This document shows, one piece after another, positions 1-9,434 of a DNA stretch of 64,000 nt. The notes below the pieces were generated by a model, which saw nothing but the letters and a program-made list of their open reading frames with translations, did not search any database and was not told where the DNA came from. This DNA is from Lachnospiraceae bacterium UBA7202 (lineage in GTDB: Bacteria > Bacillota > Clostridia > Lachnospirales > Lachnospiraceae). The stretch covers positions 810 through 64,809 of the forward strand of contig DKUO01000055.1 of the NCBI GenBank assembly GCA_002490705.1, in the 5' to 3' direction. Positions within the stretch are counted from its first letter, which is position 1; each line of letters starts with the position of its first letter. The translations under genes and the position numbers were made by a program.

Positions 1-143
1 AAAAAGAAGCGAGTAACCCACTCAAGATTATGAATTAATCAAGTGGTACAAAACCGCTTCTCTTTGCTAATACCTTAACATGAATAACGAAGATTTTCAA
101 GTAAGTATTTTGGGTTTTACGGAAAAATATTGAGAGGTATTTT

Positions 144-235
144 CTGACAAAAATACAAAATATAGTAAAATGTCGAATTATCTGACAATAATACAAAAAG
201 TCTTTATTTACAATTCCAATGGATGGGTGTATTAT
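144..235 (+). promoter_or_regulatory. Tandem promoter candidates upstream of gltB
   Basis: Two sigma-A-like promoters can be read. The first has CTGACA at 144-149 and TAAAAT at 166-171 with a 16-bp spacer. The second has TTTACA at 207-212 and TATTAT at 230-235 with a 17-bp spacer, giving a start near 242. An 18-bp direct repeat with one mismatch (143-160 and 181-198, beginning TCTGACAA) overlaps the first promoter and may be a regulator site. The rest of 1-143 shows no convincing gene. Confidence 0.5.
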
Positions 236-247
236 TGTATACATGTA

Positions 248-290
248 GATCGCAAAGGAGCGCTAGATGCTTTTTTGCGGTCTTCTTCTT
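248..290 (+). terminator. Terminator-like hairpin at the 5' end of the gltB leader
   Basis: GATCGCAAA (248-256) pairs with TTTGCGGTC (274-282) with one G-U pair, and a T-rich stretch (283-292) follows. It lies just downstream of the second promoter's predicted start. It could therefore be an attenuator of the gltB transcript, or the terminator of a short upstream transcript. Confidence 0.45.
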
Positions 291-325
291 TTGCACGCAT
301 AGGCAGAGTCAGAAGACGGAACAGA
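291..325 (+). repeat. Dispersed post-terminator repeat, copy A
   Basis: This copy begins TTGCACGCATA and continues GGCAGAGTCAGAAGACGG. It matches copies at 37701 and 55256, and all three sit directly after a T-rich hairpin. Here it overlaps the 5' strand of the closing stem of the gltB leader RNA. Confidence 0.55.
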
Positions 326-470
326 CAGAACACATGCTTGCATGTAGGACTGTCTGCGACGGCTTATGACGAGGCGCAAGACATCCGGGGGATGTCTGCT
401 ATGCGCGGACCGGAGTGGAACGGAGACCGTGAATGAGAGATGCGAAGCATCTCGAATCTGCCTATGCGTG
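294..470 (+). ncRNA. Structured leader RNA of gltB (unclassified)
   Basis: A perfect 14-bp stem (294-307 with 457-470) closes about 150 nt. Inside are a two-part hairpin (322-328/350-356 plus 332-337/340-345), a bulged hairpin (374-378/402-406 plus 379-386/390-397, loop GGG), and a 7-bp hairpin with a GAA loop (437-443/447-453). The closing stem ends 27 nt before the gltB start, and no terminator separates the two. I see no T-box sequence and no riboswitch core I recognise. The place before glutamate synthase suggests a cis-regulatory RNA responding to nitrogen status, but that is inference. Confidence 0.6.
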
Positions 471-497
471 GTAAAACAATAGTGGAGGAGAAAAGCT

Positions 498-3400
498 ATG
501 TTTGATGTAAAGAGAACAGTCCCTCAGTCCCCCTTATACCGGGCGGAATTTGAACACGACAACTGCGGCATCGGCGCCTGCGTGAATATCAAGGGAAAAA
601 AGAGCCGTGCCACCGTGGAAAATGCGCTGAAGATTGTGGAGAATCTGGAGCATAGGGCCGGTAAGGATGCAGAGGGCGAGACAGGCGACGGTGTGGGCAT
701 TCTCACGCAGATGCCCCATAAATTCATGGTGAAGGCGACGAAGGATCTGGGATTTGATATCGGCGGAGAGAGGGAGTACGGCGTGGGAACCTTCTTTTTC
801 CCGCAGGATGAGCTACAGAGAAATCAGGCTAAGAAAATGTTTGAAATCATTGCGAAGAAAGAGGGCCTGGATTTTCTGGGGTGGCGCGATGTGCCTACCG
901 TGCCTTCCGTGCTGGGTCATAAGGCGGTGGAGTGTATGCCCTGCATCATGCAGGCTTTTATCAAGAAACCCGCAGGGGTGGAGAAAGGGCTCGACTTCGA
1001 CAGGAAGCTGTATATTTTAAGGAGAACCTTCGAGCAGTCTACGGATGTGACCTATGTGGTCAGTCTGTCCAGCAGAACCATTGTGTACAAGGGAATGTTT
1101 CTTGTGGGACAGCTTCGCACTTTCTTTTCCGATTTGCAGGATAAGGATTACGAGTCTGCGATTGCGATTGTGCATTCCCGTTTTTCCACCAACACGAACC
1201 CCAGCTGGGAGCGGGCGCACCCGAACCGCTTTATCGTACATAACGGGGAGATCAATACCATTCGGGGCAATGCGGACAAGATGCAGGCCAGGGAGGAGAA
1301 CATGGAATCCGAACATCTACAGGGACAGATGCACAAGATCCTGCCTGCCATCAACGCTTCCGGCTCCGATTCGGCTATGCTGGACAACACGCTGGAATTT
1401 CTGGTGATGAGCGGGATGCCGCTGCCTCTTGCAGTGATGATTATGATTCCCGAACCGTGGGAAAACAACAAGACCATGTCCCAGAAGAAAAAGGATTTCT
1501 ATCAATATTATGCAACCATGATGGAGCCTTGGGACGGCCCTGCTTCGATCCTCTTTTCTGACGGGGATATTATGGGCGCAGTGCTTGACCGAAATGGTCT
1601 ACGTCCTTCCCGCTATATGATTACAGACGACGATACGCTGATTCTCTCCTCAGAAGTGGGGGTGCTTCCGATTGATCCCTGCAAAATCGTGATGAAGGAG
1701 CGTCTGCATCCGGGCAAGATGCTTTTGGTGGACACCATACAGGGGCGCGTCATTGACGACGACGAGTTAAAGGAGAAATATGCTTCCGCACAGCCTTACG
1801 GTGAGTGGCTTGACAACCAATTGGTGAGTTTAAAGGATTTAAAGATTCCCAACCAGCGTGTGCCGGAGTTTACCTATGAGGAGCGGCAGCGTATGCAGAA
1901 GGCATTCGGTTACACTTATGAGGATTTAAAGACCAGCATTCTGCCGATGGCAAAGAACGGGGCGGAGGCGATTGCGGCTATGGGCGTGGATACGCCGCTT
2001 CCGGTGCTCTCCAAGGCGCACCATCCGCTGTTCCACTATTTTAAACAGCTCTTTGCGCAGGTGACCAATCCGCCCATCGACGCGATCCGCGAGGAGGTGG
2101 TGACTTCCACCACCGTTTATCTGGGGCGCGACGGCAATCTCTTGGAGGAGATGCCAGAGAACTGCAACATGCTGAGAGTCCACAACCCGATTCTCACAAG
2201 CACCGATCTTTTGAAGATCAAAACCATGAAGGCGGAAGGTTTCAAGGTGGAGACCATTCCGATTACTTATTATAAGAATACCAGATTGGAGAAGGCGATC
2301 GACAGGCTTTTCGTGGAGGTGGACAGAGCCTACCGCGAGGGCGCGAATATTATCGTGCTCTCCGACAGAGGGGTGGATGAGAACCGGGTGGCAATTCCCT
2401 CCCTGCTCGCCGTGTCAGCCCTACAGCAGCATTTGGTCAGCACCAAAAAGAGAACCAGCGTGGATATCATTTTGGAGTCCGGTGAACCGCGGGAGGTACA
2501 CCACTTTGCAACCCTGCTTGGCTTCGGTGCGTCGGCGATCAACCCCTATCTGGCACAGGAGAGCATTAAGGAGCTGATCGACAACCGGATGCTGGATAAG
2601 GATTACTATGCGGCGGTAAACGATTATAACGACGCCATTCTTCACGGCATTGTGAAGATTGCCTCGAAGATGGGCATTTCCACGATTCAATCCTATCAGG
2701 GTTCCAAGATTTTTGAGGCCATCGGCATTGACAAGGATGTGATCAATAAATATTTTACCAATACGGTGTGCCGCGTAGGCGGCATCACCTTGAAGGATAT
2801 CGAGGAGGAAGTGGATACGCTGCATTCCATGGCGTTTGACCCGCTCGGTCTATCTACGGATCTGACGCTGGACAGCACGGGACATCACAAGATGCGCAGC
2901 GGCGCGGACGAACACCTCTATAACCCGGAGACCATTCACTTACTGCAAGAGTCAACCAGACGGGGTGATTATGAGTTATTTAAACAATATACCAAAGCGG
3001 TCAATAACGAGGAGAGCATCAAGAATCTTCGCGGGCTGATGGACTTCAATTTTGCAAAGAAACCCGTGCCGATTGAGGAAGTGGAGAGTGTTGACACCAT
3101 TGTCACAAGATTTAAGACAGGCGCTATGTCCTACGGTTCGATCTCCAAGGAGGCCCACGAGACGATGGCGATTGCCATGAATCGTCTCCACGGCAAATCT
3201 AACTCCGGCGAGGGCGGCGAAGATAAGGAAAGGCTGACGGTGGGGCCTGACGGTTTAAACCGCTGTTCGGCGATCAAACAGGTGGCAAGCGGCCGTTTCG
3301 GCGTTACCAGTGAATATTTAAACAGTGCGCAGGAAATTCAGATTAAGATGGCACAGGGCGCAAAACCCGGCGAGGGAGGCCATCTGCCGGGCGGCAAGGT

Positions 3401-5051
3401 ATATCCGTGGATTGCAAAGACCAGACATTCCACGCCGGGAGTAGGGTTAATCTCCCCGCCGCCCCATCACGATATCTATTCCATTGAGGATCTGGCGCAG
3501 TTGATTTATGACCTGAAAAATGCAAACACGAAGGCGCGCATTTCCGTGAAGCTGGTGTCCGAGGCGGGCGTCGGCACGGTGGCGGCCGGTGTGGCTAAGG
3601 CCGGCGCGCAGGTAATTCTGGTTTCCGGCTATGACGGCGGCACGGGCGCGGCGCCCAGAAATTCCATCCATAACGCAGGTCTGCCGTGGGAGCTGGGCTT
3701 GGCGGAGACACATCAGACGCTGATCCAGAACGGTCTGCGAAATAAGGTGCGTATCGAGACGGACGGTAAACTGATGAGCGGCCGGGACGTGGCGATTGCG
3801 GCGATTCTGGGCGCGGAGGAGTTCGGGTTTGCCACAGCGCCTTTGGTGACCATGGGCTGTCTGATGATGCGGGTCTGCAATCTGGACACCTGTCCGGTGG
3901 GTGTGGCGACCCAGAACCCGGAGCTTCGCAAGCGCTTTACGGGAAAGCCGGAGTATGTGGAAAACTTTATGCGGTTTATTGCCCAGGAGCTTCGGGAATA
4001 TATGGCGAAGCTGGGCGTGCGCAAGGTGGATGAGCTGGTGGGAAGGACCGAGCTTCTGAAGGTGAAGGAAAATCTGACGGACCGCCAGAAAAAGGTGGAT
4101 CTGGATCTGATTCTGAGCAATCCCTACGAGGGGAGCAAGGAGAAGTTTATCTTTGACCCGAAACAGGTGTATGATTTCCATTTGGAGAAGACCTTGGATG
4201 AGAGGGTGCTCTTAAAGCAGCTTTCCAAGGCGTTGGAGACAGGGCAGAAGAGAAGTCTTGAGGTGGATGTTTCCAATACGGACCGTACCTTCGGCACCAT
4301 CTTCGGCTCGGAGATCACCAGAAGATTCGGGGATACATTGGAGGAGGATACCTACCATATTCTGTGCAACGGCTCCGGCGGACAGAGCTTCGGCGCGTTT
4401 ATCCCGAAGGGGCTGACGCTGGAATTGGTGGGAGACTCCAACGACTATTTCGGAAAAGGCTTATCCGGCGGTAAACTGGTGGTCTATCCGCCGAAGGGAT
4501 CTGCCTTCAAACAGGATGAAAACATCATCATCGGCAACGTGGCGCTCTACGGGGCAACCTCCGGCAAGGCATTTATCGGCGGCGTGGCGGGCGAGCGTTT
4601 CTGCGTGAGAAACTCCGGCGCCATCGCGGTGGTGGAGGGCGTGGGCGATCATGGCTGCGAGTATATGACAGGCGGCCGTGTGGTAGTGATCGGTTCCGTG
4701 GGCAAAAACTTTGCAGCTGGTATGAGCGGCGGTATTGCCTATGTGCTGGATGAGAACAACGACCTTTACACGAAGACAAACAAGGAGATGGTTTCCTCTT
4801 ATGAGATCACTTCCAAATACGACGTGTTGGAACTGAAAGAGATGATCAAAGAACATGTGGCCTACACCAATTCTGTCAAGGGAAAAGAGATTCTGGATCA
4901 TTTCGGGGAGTATCTGCCGAAGTTCAAGAAGATCATTCCCCACGATTACGAGATCATGCTGAAATTGATCGTGCAGATGGAGGAGAAGGGACTCAGTGCG
5001 GAACAGGCGCAGATTGAGGCATTCTACAAAAAAGATAAGGAGAATGTCTGA
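498..5051 (+). CDS. gltB: Glutamate synthase (NADPH) large subunit
   Basis: Catalyses transfer of the glutamine amide nitrogen to 2-oxoglutarate, giving two glutamates, in the cytosol with GltD. The 1517-residue length fits bacterial GOGAT alpha subunits. A short propeptide precedes Cys23 (HDNCGIGA), the expected N-terminal nucleophile of the class II amidotransferase domain (about 23-440). A central domain and the FMN-binding synthase barrel (about 800-1190) follow. The 3Fe-4S cysteines C1121, C1127 and C1132 are present, and the C-terminal GXGXG beta-helix ends the protein. GTGGAGGAG precedes the ATG. gltD starts 19 bp downstream, so the pair is an operon. The transcript carries the structured leader at 294-470. 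Confidence 0.97.
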   Translation: MFDVKRTVPQSPLYRAEFEHDNCGIGACVNIKGKKSRATVENALKIVENLEHRAGKDAEGETGDGVGILTQMPHKFMVKATKDLGFDIGGEREYGVGTFFFPQDELQRNQAKKMFEIIAKKEGLDFLGWRDVPTVPSVLGHKAVECMPCIMQAFIKKPAGVEKGLDFDRKLYILRRTFEQSTDVTYVVSLSSRTIVYKGMFLVGQLRTFFSDLQDKDYESAIAIVHSRFSTNTNPSWERAHPNRFIVHNGEINTIRGNADKMQAREENMESEHLQGQMHKILPAINASGSDSAMLDNTLEFLVMSGMPLPLAVMIMIPEPWENNKTMSQKKKDFYQYYATMMEPWDGPASILFSDGDIMGAVLDRNGLRPSRYMITDDDTLILSSEVGVLPIDPCKIVMKERLHPGKMLLVDTIQGRVIDDDELKEKYASAQPYGEWLDNQLVSLKDLKIPNQRVPEFTYEERQRMQKAFGYTYEDLKTSILPMAKNGAEAIAAMGVDTPLPVLSKAHHPLFHYFKQLFAQVTNPPIDAIREEVVTSTTVYLGRDGNLLEEMPENCNMLRVHNPILTSTDLLKIKTMKAEGFKVETIPITYYKNTRLEKAIDRLFVEVDRAYREGANIIVLSDRGVDENRVAIPSLLAVSALQQHLVSTKKRTSVDIILESGEPREVHHFATLLGFGASAINPYLAQESIKELIDNRMLDKDYYAAVNDYNDAILHGIVKIASKMGISTIQSYQGSKIFEAIGIDKDVINKYFTNTVCRVGGITLKDIEEEVDTLHSMAFDPLGLSTDLTLDSTGHHKMRSGADEHLYNPETIHLLQESTRRGDYELFKQYTKAVNNEESIKNLRGLMDFNFAKKPVPIEEVESVDTIVTRFKTGAMSYGSISKEAHETMAIAMNRLHGKSNSGEGGEDKERLTVGPDGLNRCSAIKQVASGRFGVTSEYLNSAQEIQIKMAQGAKPGEGGHLPGGKVYPWIAKTRHSTPGVGLISPPPHHDIYSIEDLAQLIYDLKNANTKARISVKLVSEAGVGTVAAGVAKAGAQVILVSGYDGGTGAAPRNSIHNAGLPWELGLAETHQTLIQNGLRNKVRIETDGKLMSGRDVAIAAILGAEEFGFATAPLVTMGCLMMRVCNLDTCPVGVATQNPELRKRFTGKPEYVENFMRFIAQELREYMAKLGVRKVDELVGRTELLKVKENLTDRQKKVDLDLILSNPYEGSKEKFIFDPKQVYDFHLEKTLDERVLLKQLSKALETGQKRSLEVDVSNTDRTFGTIFGSEITRRFGDTLEEDTYHILCNGSGGQSFGAFIPKGLTLELVGDSNDYFGKGLSGGKLVVYPPKGSAFKQDENIIIGNVALYGATSGKAFIGGVAGERFCVRNSGAIAVVEGVGDHGCEYMTGGRVVVIGSVGKNFAAGMSGGIAYVLDENNDLYTKTNKEMVSSYEITSKYDVLELKEMIKEHVAYTNSVKGKEILDHFGEYLPKFKKIIPHDYEIMLKLIVQMEEKGLSAEQAQIEAFYKKDKENV

Positions 5052-5070
5052 GGACAGGGAGGTGTGAGAA

Positions 5071-6564
5071 ATGGGAAAACCAACGGGATTTATGGAATAT
5101 GAGCGCAGGGTGTCAAAGGATGTGAGCCCGAAACAGCGCATCAAAAATTTTAGGGAATTTCATGAGCATCTGACCAGGGAGGAGCAGCAGGAGCAGGGCG
5201 CCCGCTGTATGGACTGCGGCGTGCCGTTTTGCCAGTCCGGCATGACCCTGTGCGGTATGACCTCCGGCTGCCCTCTGCACAATCTGGTGCCGGAGTGGAA
5301 TGATCTGGTCTATACCGGAAACTGGGAGCAGGCGTACTACCGTCTGCATAAGACCAATAATTTTCCTGAATTTACCTCCCGCGTGTGTCCGGCCCTCTGC
5401 GAGGCGGCCTGCACCTGCGGTCTGCACGACGAACCGGTTTCCACAAAGGAAAATGAGTATGCCATCATTGAGAACGCTTACGAAAAGGGCTATGCGGCGC
5501 CGAAACCGCCCAAGGTGCGGACCGGCAAGAAAGTGGCTGTGGTGGGAAGCGGCCCTTCCGGCCTTGCGGTGGCGGATCAGCTTAACAGACGCGGACATCT
5601 GGTGACGGTGTTCGAGCGCTCCGACCGGATTGGCGGGTTACTGATGTATGGCATTCCCAACATGAAACTGGAAAAGCAGATCATTGACCGCAAAATCAAA
5701 GTGATGGAGGAGGAGGGCGTTACCTTCGTGACAAACAGCGATATCGGCAGGGATGTGAAGGCGGATAAATTGTTGAAAGAATTTGACCGGGTGGTGCTCT
5801 GCTGTGGTTCCTCCCAGCCCAGAGATATCAACGCGCCGGGCAGGGACGCCAAGGGAATCTACTTTGCGGTGGATTTTTTGAAGGCCAATACCAAGAGCCT
5901 TTTGGACTCCGGTTTTCAGGATAAAAAGTATGTGGATACAAAGGATAAAAACGTGGTGATCATCGGCGGCGGCGATACCGGAAACGACTGTGTTGGCACG
6001 GCGATCCGCCATGGGGCAAAGTCCGTGACCCAGATCGAGATGATGCCGAAAGCGCCGGATGTGCGTGCCGAGAACAATCCGTGGCCGGAGTGGCCGAAAA
6101 TATGTAAGACCGATTACGGGCAGGAGGAGGCCATTGCTGTCTATGGTCACGATCCGCGCATTTACGAGTCCACGGTCAAGGAGTTTGTGAAGGATAAAAA
6201 CGGCGATCTGAAAGCTGTGAAAATCGTTTCTCTGGCATGGGAGAAGGATGAGAAGACGGGCCGCATGAACATGAAGGAGATCGAGGGTTCGGAAAAGACG
6301 CTGGACGCTGAGATCGTGCTGATCGCGGCAGGCTTCTTGGGAAGCCAGAAGTATGTGACGGACGCTTTCAAGGTGGAAGTGGACGGCAGGACAAACGTGC
6401 AGACGACGCCCGGCGGGTTTGCCACCAATGTGGAAAGAGTCTTTACGGCGGGGGATATGCACACCGGCCAGTCGCTGGTGGTCAAGGCTATCCGTCAGGG
6501 CAGGGAGTGTGCGAAAGAGGTGGACGAGAGCCTGATGGGCTACACCAATCTTTATGTACAGTAG
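5071..6564 (+). CDS. gltD: Glutamate synthase (NADPH) small subunit
   Basis: The 497-residue beta subunit oxidises NADPH and passes electrons through FAD and Fe-S clusters to GltB. The N-terminal cysteine-rich region (C46, C49 in RCMDCGVPFC and following cysteines) fits the two 4Fe-4S clusters. An FAD-binding GSGPSGLA lies near residue 158 and an NADPH-binding GGGDTGND near residue 298. A GGGAGGTG site sits 7 nt before the ATG. It is followed by a strong terminator at 6615-6653, so gltBD looks like a two-gene operon. Confidence 0.97.
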   Translation: MGKPTGFMEYERRVSKDVSPKQRIKNFREFHEHLTREEQQEQGARCMDCGVPFCQSGMTLCGMTSGCPLHNLVPEWNDLVYTGNWEQAYYRLHKTNNFPEFTSRVCPALCEAACTCGLHDEPVSTKENEYAIIENAYEKGYAAPKPPKVRTGKKVAVVGSGPSGLAVADQLNRRGHLVTVFERSDRIGGLLMYGIPNMKLEKQIIDRKIKVMEEEGVTFVTNSDIGRDVKADKLLKEFDRVVLCCGSSQPRDINAPGRDAKGIYFAVDFLKANTKSLLDSGFQDKKYVDTKDKNVVIIGGGDTGNDCVGTAIRHGAKSVTQIEMMPKAPDVRAENNPWPEWPKICKTDYGQEEAIAVYGHDPRIYESTVKEFVKDKNGDLKAVKIVSLAWEKDEKTGRMNMKEIEGSEKTLDAEIVLIAAGFLGSQKYVTDAFKVEVDGRTNVQTTPGGFATNVERVFTAGDMHTGQSLVVKAIRQGRECAKEVDESLMGYTNLYVQ

Positions 6565-6614
6565 AGAATCTCTGCGTAGTTTTATGAGATAAAGTGTTTA
6601 TAATGGATAACGGG

Positions 6615-6653
6615 ACGCATGGCAGACAAGAAATTTCTGTCATGCGTTTTTTT
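6615..6653 (+). terminator. Rho-independent terminator of gltBD
   Basis: ACGCATGGCAG (6615-6625) pairs with CTGTCATGCGT (6637-6647) with one G-U pair, followed by seven T. It lies 50 bp after the gltD stop. Confidence 0.9.
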
Positions 6654-6696
6654 AAGTTTAAACAGGAAATATTAAAATGTAGATGGCAAACGCCAT

Positions 6697-6765
6697 GAAA
6701 AAAGCAGATTGGAAATTCTGAAAAAAGCAGATTGAAAGTTCTGAAAAATGTGGATTGTATATTGC
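6697..6765 (+). repeat. Short tandem repeat, period 23 bp, about three copies
   Basis: Copies start at 6697, 6720 and 6743. The first two differ at two positions (GAAAAAAGCAGATTG core) and the third is more diverged. A near-perfect inverted repeat flanks them (TTTAAACAGGAAAT near 6657, ATTTCTGTTTAAA near 6784). The stretch lies in the 312-bp gap between gltD and the L,D-transpeptidase and encodes nothing I can support. Confidence 0.6.
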
Positions 6766-6799
6766 ACAGACAGATTGCGTGAAATTTCTGTTTAAATAA

Positions 6800-6828
6800 A
6801 TGACAATATTATATTTGGCGTGTATAAT
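6800..6828 (+). promoter_or_regulatory. Promoter of the L,D-transpeptidase gene
   Basis: ATGACA (6800-6805), a 17-bp spacer and a perfect TATAAT (6823-6828) lie about 45 bp before the ATG at 6877. Confidence 0.65.
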
Positions 6829-6876
6829 AATGGTGTCAAGTGATAGAGAAACCTTGTTTCAAGAGAAGAAGGAAAA

Positions 6877-8469
6877 ATGAGACTACATCGCAAGCACCAT
6901 GGGAAAAGGGATCAAATAGAGCAAAGGAAAGAGAAGAGGAGGGTGATTTTCATTGCCTCCCTGATCATTGGCGTGCCAATTCTCGGGCTGCTTTTGATCT
7001 ATATAGCGGGGCTTGGCCGCTATCAGAGCTGTTTCTTAAACGGCACGGTGATCGACAGGGTGGATGTGTCCGGCATGTCGATCCCGGAGCTGGAGGAACA
7101 GATCGGCAACTATTCCCTTCGGGTAATAGAACGCCAGGCTGACGGAACCTTTCTGGAGGAGGAAATACCGGGAAAAGAAATCGGGATTTCTTATATTTCA
7201 ACGGAGCCGCTGGAGGATATTTTACAGGGACAGAATCGCTATCTGTGGTTCGTAAAACAGGATACAGATTACAGGACGGACGCGCCGCTTTTCTATGAGG
7301 AGCCGGTTTTGGAGGAAAAGATCGGGGACTTAAGGGGATTTCAAAAGGAGTTCATAGAGGACCCTGCGGATGCCTACATAGCGGATTATGTCCCGGGACA
7401 GGGGTTTGAACTGGTTGCGGAAAAACCGGGAAACCGTCTGAACAGGGAGAGAACCATGGAGGCAGTCAAGGCGGCGGTGGAAAGTCTGGAGGAGCAGGTG
7501 GATCTGGAAGCGGCCGGCTGTTATGAGGAACCCAAGGTCACGTTGGAAGACGAAGCGCTGAAAAAGACTTATGAGAAGCTCCAAAACTATACGAATACCG
7601 TAATTACTTACACGTTTGGAGCGGAGCGGGAAACGCTGGACGCAGACACTATAGTCGATTGGATTGTATTGGACGGGACACGGGCGTCCCTTGACCGGGA
7701 ACTGGTGAAGGAGTATGTCTCCTCTCTGCGGAAAAAGCATGATACCATCTTCCACAGGAGAGAGTTTCAGACCAGCTACGGAGAAACAGTGACGATCAAT
7801 ACGGGGGACTATGGCTGGTGGATGGATACCGGACAGGAAACCGAAGAGCTGATTGAAATGCTGGAGCGGGGAGAGAGCGGGGAGCGCATTCCCGTTTACA
7901 GACAGACGGCGGCCTCCTTTGACGACCCAGATTACGGAGATTCCTATGTGGAAATAAATCTGACGGCCCAGCATCTGTTTTTATACCAAAACGGGGAATG
8001 TGTGTTGGAGTCTGATTTTGTGTCAGGCAACGCTTCCAGAGGAAATGCAACCCCGGAGGGAATTTACGGCATCACCTACAAGGAACGGGATGCCACGTTA
8101 AACGGGGAAACCTACAGCACACCGGTTTCTTATTGGATGCCTTTCAACAACAATGTGGGGATGCATGACGCTTCCTGGAGAAGTGAGTTCGGCGGAAATA
8201 TTTATATGACCAACGGTTCCCATGGCTGTATCAATCTGCCCTATGCCGTTGCGCAGGAGATTTACGGTTATGTGGAGAAAGGCACGCCGGTCATCTGCTA
8301 CCATCTGCCGGGAACGGAGCCGGAGCCCCTGCCGGAGATTCCGCAGGAGGCGGAGCCGGAGCTTGTGCCTGAGCCGGGAACGGAGCCGACACAGCCGGGG
8401 ACGGCGGCAGGCATGGAACCGGCAGAGCAGATACAGCCGCAGGCGGCGCCTTCCCAGCCGGAACAGTAG
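6877..8469 (+). CDS. Membrane-anchored L,D-transpeptidase (YkuD domain)
   Basis: Probably forms 3-3 cross-links in peptidoglycan or attaches proteins to it, acting outside the membrane. Of 530 residues, about 23-45 form one membrane segment after a basic start. A long region with a VDVSG-type motif resembling PG-binding-4 modules follows. The C-terminal YkuD domain carries the catalytic SHGC motif (His449, Cys451). A Pro/Glu-rich tail of about 50 residues ends the protein. GAAGGA precedes the ATG. The HAD gene begins 37 bp later and may share the transcript. The family is clear, but the exact cross-linking role is not. Confidence 0.9.
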   Translation: MRLHRKHHGKRDQIEQRKEKRRVIFIASLIIGVPILGLLLIYIAGLGRYQSCFLNGTVIDRVDVSGMSIPELEEQIGNYSLRVIERQADGTFLEEEIPGKEIGISYISTEPLEDILQGQNRYLWFVKQDTDYRTDAPLFYEEPVLEEKIGDLRGFQKEFIEDPADAYIADYVPGQGFELVAEKPGNRLNRERTMEAVKAAVESLEEQVDLEAAGCYEEPKVTLEDEALKKTYEKLQNYTNTVITYTFGAERETLDADTIVDWIVLDGTRASLDRELVKEYVSSLRKKHDTIFHRREFQTSYGETVTINTGDYGWWMDTGQETEELIEMLERGESGERIPVYRQTAASFDDPDYGDSYVEINLTAQHLFLYQNGECVLESDFVSGNASRGNATPEGIYGITYKERDATLNGETYSTPVSYWMPFNNNVGMHDASWRSEFGGNIYMTNGSHGCINLPYAVAQEIYGYVEKGTPVICYHLPGTEPEPLPEIPQEAEPELVPEPGTEPTQPGTAAGMEPAEQIQPQAAPSQPEQ

Positions 8470-8506
8470 TGGTTGAAAGAAAAAGAACGAGCGGGTTTGA
8501 AAGCAT

Positions 8507-9334
8507 ATGAGCGGATATAAACTGATTGCCGTTGACATGGACGGTACTTTATTGCGATCGGACAAGTCCCTTGCCCCGGACACCATACGGGATGTGGAGG
8601 AAGCGGCGGGCCGGGGGATTCAGGTAGTGTACAGCACCGGCAGGGCTGTGCCGGAATTGGAAGCCTATGTGAAACAGCTTCCCTGTATGCGCTATGCCGT
8701 GGCTTTGAGCGGGGCGCTGGTATATGACTTTCAGGAGAGAAAGAGCGTCTTTTGTCAAATGTTATCCGGCGCCTATATCGAGGAGATTGTCAGGGTAGCC
8801 GCACAGTACGATGCCATGGCACATTTTTTGACAGAGAATGAGTCGATTGTCAGGATTGACCAGGTAAGTCACATGGCAGACTTCCACATGGGGATTTATC
8901 AGCCCATGTTTTTAAAATTGACCAGAAAAGTCGATGATATGAGGGTGGAAGCGAAGCGTTTCGATGCGATCCCGAAGGTGAACGTATATTTCCGCTCCGC
9001 CGTGGACCGGGCGGCAGGGTATGAGGCGTTAAAGCGCCTGCCTTTATCCTTTGCCTTTGCGGAGGGCGCGTCACTGGAAATGAACGCGGCGGGAGTGACA
9101 AAAGCCAGCGGCCTGCGGGCCCTGACCGAACATCTTGGCATTTCCATGGCGGAGACGGCAGGGATCGGGGACGCGGATAATGACCGGGCCATGCTGGAGG
9201 CGGTGGGATGGTCCGTGGCCATGGGAAACGGAGCGGAGGAAATTAAGGCGCTGTGCGATGCGGTGACGGATGATAACGACCACAACGGCGTGGGGAAGGC
9301 CATCAGAAGATGGTTGACAGTAAAAAGTTTATGA
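8507..9334 (+). CDS. Cof-type HAD-family phosphatase
   Basis: A cytosolic hydrolase of 275 residues with a C2-type cap, likely acting on sugar phosphates or similar small phosphoesters; the substrate cannot be read from sequence. Motif I is DMDGTL with Asp10 and Asp12, and motif IV is GIGDADND near the C-terminus. It lies 37 bp after the L,D-transpeptidase gene. The Shine-Dalgarno sequence is weak, so translation may depend on the upstream gene. Two near-copies of the TTGAC-N7-GTCAA palindrome lie inside it (8856 and 8918). Confidence 0.9.
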   Translation: MSGYKLIAVDMDGTLLRSDKSLAPDTIRDVEEAAGRGIQVVYSTGRAVPELEAYVKQLPCMRYAVALSGALVYDFQERKSVFCQMLSGAYIEEIVRVAAQYDAMAHFLTENESIVRIDQVSHMADFHMGIYQPMFLKLTRKVDDMRVEAKRFDAIPKVNVYFRSAVDRAAGYEALKRLPLSFAFAEGASLEMNAAGVTKASGLRALTEHLGISMAETAGIGDADNDRAMLEAVGWSVAMGNGAEEIKALCDAVTDDNDHNGVGKAIRRWLTVKSL

Positions 9335-9353
9335 TCTATAATTTTACACAAAA

Positions 9354-9383
9354 ATCATATTAATCATATCAGAATAATATGAT
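9354..9383 (+). promoter_or_regulatory. Perfect inverted repeat upstream of nifU-like gene
   Basis: ATCATATTA (9354-9362) and TAATATGAT (9375-9383) are perfect inverted 9-mers with 12 bp between them, 51 bp before the scaffold gene. This suits an operator for a dimeric repressor. An Rrf2/IscR-type regulator would be a natural guess for an Fe-S gene, but no regulator is encoded nearby. Confidence 0.5.
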
Positions 9384-9434
9384 AGCAAGACTGAATGGAA
9401 ATGTTATGGTACGAAAAGGAAGGGAGAGACAGTT

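Noticed and set aside
35..436. Small ORFs on both strands before gltB
   Set aside because: They overlap the promoters and structured leader, have no ribosome site and no protein-like composition.
294..470. T-box or glutamine riboswitch in the gltB leader
   Set aside because: No T-box antiterminator sequence or specifier-loop layout, and no glnA-type riboswitch core; the structure is better left unclassified.
3091..3106. TTGAC/GTCA pair in gltB
   Set aside because: The spacer is 6 bp instead of 7 and the outer base does not match, so it was not counted with the palindrome family.
6697..6765. CRISPR array
   Set aside because: Direct 23-bp tandem copies without spacers and no cas genes in the window.
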